From NCBI RefSeq assembly GCF_900496995.4, contig NC_044030.1, forward strand, positions 15,932,851 to 15,996,850: a stretch of DNA of 64,000 bases, given 5' to 3'. The translations under genes and the position numbers were made by a program. Source of the stretch: Aquila chrysaetos chrysaetos (Eukaryota; Chordata; Aves; Accipitriformes; Accipitridae). Each line of letters starts with the position of its first letter. Position 1 is the stretch's first letter. The notes below the pieces were generated by a model that saw only the letters and a list, made by a program, of their open reading frames with translations, did not search any database and had not been told where the DNA came from. Positions 59,690 to 64,000 of the stretch are shown piece by piece.

Positions 59690-60850
59690 GGAAGAGAGGC
59701 AGATGGTTAGGGGTCTTGGGAGTCCATCTGTTTTCCTATTCTTCTCATTCATTTCTCTATATCCTTCCCTAAGGATCTTTTTCTAAAATTCTCCAGTAGT
59801 GGACAAACCATCATCTTCCTCTGAAACTTATCCCAGCACTCAGCTGCCTTTACAATTACAAAGCTTTTCCATGCTTTCAAAAGTAAATATCCTTTTGTAC
59901 AATCAGTGTTCCTTGCTTCTTATCCTATTTAGCCAGACCACAGGAAAAAGACTATTCGCTTCTTCCTGCAGCAAGCTTTCCTCCACAGCTAACACATAGC
60001 TTTCCAGTTGTCTCCAGTTTTTACCTCATTCTCCTTCTGTCAGCCATGTTTTCTCAACAACTGATGAATTTGTGCCCCTCACTTCCCTTCTCTTTGGCTG
60101 ATCTGTATTTTTCCAGAGCGGTTGCACCTAAAACTGGCATACATCTATTTTACTAACATGGATGAACAGATGCTTCCTTTATAACTTACCAGAAACTCTC
60201 CTATTCATGTTTATCATTTTCATGCTCCAGCTTGTCACCGAGTTGTGCTCAGCCTGGAATGAACTGCAGCCCCTGAACACTCTTCTGCAGAGCTGCACTG
60301 GGTCTGACAGTACTGCATCATCTGAAGACCTAACCTCTCACTACTGAACTGCATCCTGATTTTCCCATGCCATTTCTTCAGCTCATTTCAAACCAGAGCC
60401 GTGTCCTGCAGGCTTCCTCCTGGTTTCCTGTTTATTATTTATTCCTTTGTCGTAATTACTAACAAAAGTACCAAACAGCATCAGATGGGAGGAAGAATCC
60501 TGCAAAACTCTTCTCAATAAATCCTCACATTTTGATAATTAACTGTCATATAAGCTCTCCTGTATAGTTCCCTCACCAGATTTACATGTACCTTACCATA
60601 GACACGTGTTTCTAGTGCATATTCCCTTATCTTAATTGTATGAGACAGCACTGAACATTTTCCTGAAGTCAAGATAAATGATGTCTCCTGCTTCTCCACA
60701 TCCACTGGGCTCACCAGTCTTTGCAAGAGGAAACCAGAGTGTGTTGACATGATTGGTTTTGCCATGCTCATTTTGCGTCTTTCATCTCATTATTACTCCT
60801 ACGTGTTCCACTTTTTCCTGTTGTTCTGATATTCTCCTTATAGAGAGGCT
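59690..60850 (-). mobile_element. Long ancient CR1/L3-like relic, minus strand
   Basis: The plus strand follows the complement of an old amniote CR1/L3 element over about 1.1 kb. The 3' part is at 59780-60170 (TCTCCAGTAGTGGACAAACC; TTGCTTCTTATCCTATTTAG; TAAAACTGGCATACATCTAT). The polymerase part is at 60650-60800 (CCTGAAGTCAAGATAAATGA; CTTCTCCACATCCACTGGGC; TGACATGATTGGTTTTGCCA). There is no open frame, and the ends are approximate. Confidence 0.65.
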
Positions 60851-63800
60851 CAAGCTTCCCTCTGTCTAGAGCTCAGGAATCTCCTTCACCCTCTGCAGAG
60901 TCCTCAAAGACAACGTGCTAATTGGTCTGAGTTAATTTTGGACAGTTGTTCATGTGTCCTGCAGCCTGTACTGACTGGGGTCCCCACACATCTGCCATGA
61001 GCACTGCCTAACCTCACCTGCCCCACTGTAGCCCAAATCACCACACAACCTTTCTTGCTGTTGCCGAGGAATTTATCTAGGTTTAGGAAGGGGTCTGCAT
61101 TTGTTCCTCCAAGAAGCCAATAAGCTGTGAGCCCTGCCAGCCAGGACTGTGCTGCTGAGGTGATCACAGGGCATGCTAACCCTGCTAGGTGGCAACTCAC
61201 TGGCTAAGCAACCAGTACTCCAGTACCCAGTGGGGTCGAGGGACTGGACTGCATGCAGGACAGAAAACTGCTTGTTGTTCACAACAGCCTACCAGGGGTG
61301 CAAGTTCTTCAGGATCTCCAAGCTTTTGTTCTCACAGGCCTTCGGAAACAGGTTTTTCCAATACACGAGAATGAGCTCCAGGTCCAGCACACCAAATATC
61401 TGTATCGTCAGCAGGTCACTCATGGAAAGTCGTATCTGCAGCAGGAGGAGAGCTGCCTTCTCACCTGTGACTGGAGATCTGGAGCAACACCCAGGAGTCC
61501 ACATTCAAAACCGGTGAGCCAGGACACCTCCTGTCACAGCACACCTTCTCAGGCTGCACAAAGTCTTGCTGCTCCAAGTGTGGAAAGTTAGGCCTGCAGC
61601 GCTGTGCATCCTGGTGGCTCTCTGCAGGTCAGGCTGTCTCACACCCCTGCCTGCACTAGCTTTTGCTCAGCACACCAACAAATGCCCCTCTGCAGACATG
61701 CTTATCTACAGGCAAGATGGAGATGAAGAGCATCTTCACCTTTTCCTCTGTGAGAAGTACTCCTTTTGGATTCGTTTCTGCATGCCAAGGTGGACCAGCA
61801 ACACTGGTGTGATTGTGTTAGAATAATTACAGGGTTTAGCTTCTACTGAAAAAGTATTCCCACATAAATAGGCCTGGAAAGCCCAGTGGTAGTAACAGGA
61901 TAAGTAAAAGTGTCTGTGCTTTGCAGTACATGGAAAGCAACAGCTCTAGAAATCCAGAGAGCAACCACAGCTTACACTTTTCAGCTCAGCAGATAACACT
62001 ATCAATCCCATTTTCTTTTCTTCTTCCTTTTATTCCAGCCATGGCTCTTTAATTTCAAAACAGAAATTGTCTTTTCCTACATAGGAAAGGGGTGGGGAAT
62101 AGCTCCCAGAGAACCCTTTCTTCAGAAAATTTATGCATTCCTCCCAATTTGATTGCTTTTGCAAGTAATCTATCATTCACCTCTTAGGTTCAGCGTGTCT
62201 TGGCTGTTGCCCTTTGCCAGTCATTTCCCTGCACACAGCAGTGCAGTCAGAGCACAAGCATATGCACACAGTAGCTATGCCATATGGTCCTGGTGGACTA
62301 TGCTAGGCATTTCACTTGCCCTGGTGCATGGATTTGCCACAGCCATGTTAGAGGCTGGCATGCAGTCTCTGACCCCTCTCCAGGCAACATTTTTCACTAA
62401 TTTGAGGCTCTCAGGTTTACATTTTTGAGTTTGCATTTTTTAGAAGAAATCCACCCACACACTTCCATCCTCAAAGTTTCAAAATGTAAGATGAGTACCT
62501 CCTCAAAAAGGCAACCCTGAAGGCAAACAGGAATGTCAGTGTTACCCACACACACATATGAAACAGTCTCCTGACTTTTACAGATGTTTTATCATGGTTT
62601 GTGTTGAGCTACTTCTTTAAGACAAAAATCAGAGCCCTCAGAACTTTGTCACCAGCCATCAGCCTCCTGGGTCAAGTGCCAAATAAGCACAGACCATTTT
62701 GTTTCTGGTCCAGCTTCTCTCAAACCTGCCACACCAAATGGTTTGTGAGCCTCAGAGCTTAAATTGGGGTCCCCTCCAAGCCATGGACACTCTCCTAGGC
62801 ACATCTGCAAGTGAGCAGGCCACACACCCCGAGACGCACCTTGCCGTCCAAATTCCACTTCTGCTGTGTAATAAAACTATCAAGGAGAAATTTTCAGTAA
62901 TAAATTCCTTTGGATCCAAAGTCGACCAAAGAACATGATTATGCAGCAACCCAAAGCTTTAAATATACCATCTGCACATGTCATCTCAAACAATACTACA
63001 AGCTCAGAGGCTACAGATTTATTGTTATGAGAGTAATAAACGGTACAGATACAGTGGGTTTTGCCTCTTGGTTCACAGCTTGGTTCCACCTAACACAGGG
63101 CAAACAAAGGCAGTTGCCTCTTCCACAACTGCAGACTGAAAAGCAAAATCCTGCCTACAAGGATGTTGCCTTGGAGGTCAGGTTTGTCAGTTCAGAATAG
63201 CCTCATGGACAACCTCACCACTGGACCATGGTCTTGACCATGTCACTTGATAGCCAGTTGCTAAAAGACAGCGAAGGGAGCTACAGAAAGAGACATGTTC
63301 CCAGGCTGGCTTTTTATGCATTCAGCCCACAGACTAGTGCAACTACAGTCAGTGGCCACAACTGGCAAACAAAGTCTGCCTTGCTGAGTCCAGCAAGGTC
63401 TTCTCCCCACCAGATGTGGTGCAAGCAGGAAAAGCATTTCCCTTCTTTGAATCCAGGGTATGCAGTATAATTTAAAGCTGTTTCTGCAAGAAGCACACAC
63501 TGCCCACTGCCAGCAGCTCCGAAGGGGATCTTTGGGAGCTCAGGCAGTCCAAGCACGCATGCTGCAGTTGTGCCTCTTCCCACAATAAGAGGGCCCCATA
63601 TCTCAGAATATGGCACCCTGAACCCTGCATGAGGTCCTCCCACTGCAGCCAGCACACAGAAACGCAGGAGTTGTCTCCCACAGCCCTGCTGCAGGTGGTG
63701 TAGATGCTGGGGCACCCATTCAACAGTGGGAATCTTCATGGGTAAGACTACTGAATATGCATTAATGGAGAGTCCAACATGGGGCACTGATACTGCAGAC

Positions 63801-64000
63801 GCTTGGCTAGGTTTTCAAACCACATGTTGACTTGCATACTGCACCTCAGACAATTGAGCCACATCAGGGAAGCAGTTTAAGTTGGTGCCATAAGAAAACT
63901 GAGTTACCAGTGAAGTCTCACAAACAGGACCACTCTAGCAAGCACTTTTGTAGGTATAATGCATTCAAAAAAAAAAAAAAAAAATCAACCAAAAAAACCC
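60851..64000. other. Right flank, no confirmed gene
   Basis: A 71-codon minus-strand frame at 61289-61504 looks protein-like after residue 28 but is unidentified. The rest shows only short chance frames and the A18 run at the edge. Confidence 0.45.
63967..63984 (+). repeat. A18 homopolymer at the right edge
   Basis: Eighteen As are followed by TCAACC and a further run of seven As. The window ends 16 bases later, so the context is cut. Confidence 0.9.

Noticed and set aside
61289..61504. Possible TBC1D2 C-terminal exon
   Set aside because: The position would fit human synteny, but the residues do not match the TBC1D2 C-terminus as I recall it. It is kept only as an unidentified frame.

Overview
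The window is vertebrate genomic DNA and almost certainly comes from a bird. It is AT-rich, gene-poor and intron-rich. It carries several fragments of CR1-type LINEs with the 3' ends typical of avian CR1, and two solo LTRs of a family that I recognise as widespread in neognath birds. It shows no bacterial features: no operons, no ribosome-binding sites and no long ORFs. I cannot place the bird below the level of 'probably neognath'.

The one protein-coding gene I can support is CORO2A (coronin-2A), on the minus strand. Eleven coding exons run from 49478 down to 29473. All introns are GT-AG, every splice phase joins correctly, and the conceptual product is 524 residues, about the length of human coronin-2A. 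It has the N-terminal coronin signature, WD40 propeller repeats, the coronin C-terminal extension, a variable linker and a short C-terminal coiled coil. The ATG lies immediately after a splice acceptor, so the 5' UTR and promoter are in one or more upstream exons that I could not locate, at higher coordinates and possibly outside the window.

Layout by region. 1-1260: old LINE reverse-transcriptase relic (minus). 1260-19500: mostly AT-rich non-coding DNA with CR1 relics at 5.67-6.32, 15.34-15.56 and 16.49-16.79 kb and a few simple repeats. 19.5-21.7 kb: a GC- and CpG-rich island containing a diverged direct duplication with a spacing of about 1.05-1.08 kb. 21.7-29.4 kb: non-coding, with a CR1 relic at 23.9-24.8 kb; the CORO2A 3' UTR must begin just left of 29473. 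29.5-49.5 kb: CORO2A, with a solo LTR (33449-34033), CR1 pieces, a MIR-like SINE relic and a 24-base G run in its introns. 49.5-64 kb: upstream flank, with a second solo LTR in the opposite orientation (53385-53976), a CR1/LTR mosaic at 52.8-53.2 kb, an internally deleted CR1 at 58.1-59.0 kb and a long ancient CR1/L3-like relic at 59.7-60.85 kb.

I found no undescribed multi-gene system here. The most useful leads are the two oppositely oriented solo LTRs with perfect target-site duplications around the 5' part of CORO2A, the duplicated CpG-rich island at 20-21.5 kb, the G24 run, and two exon-like reading frames that I cannot identify.
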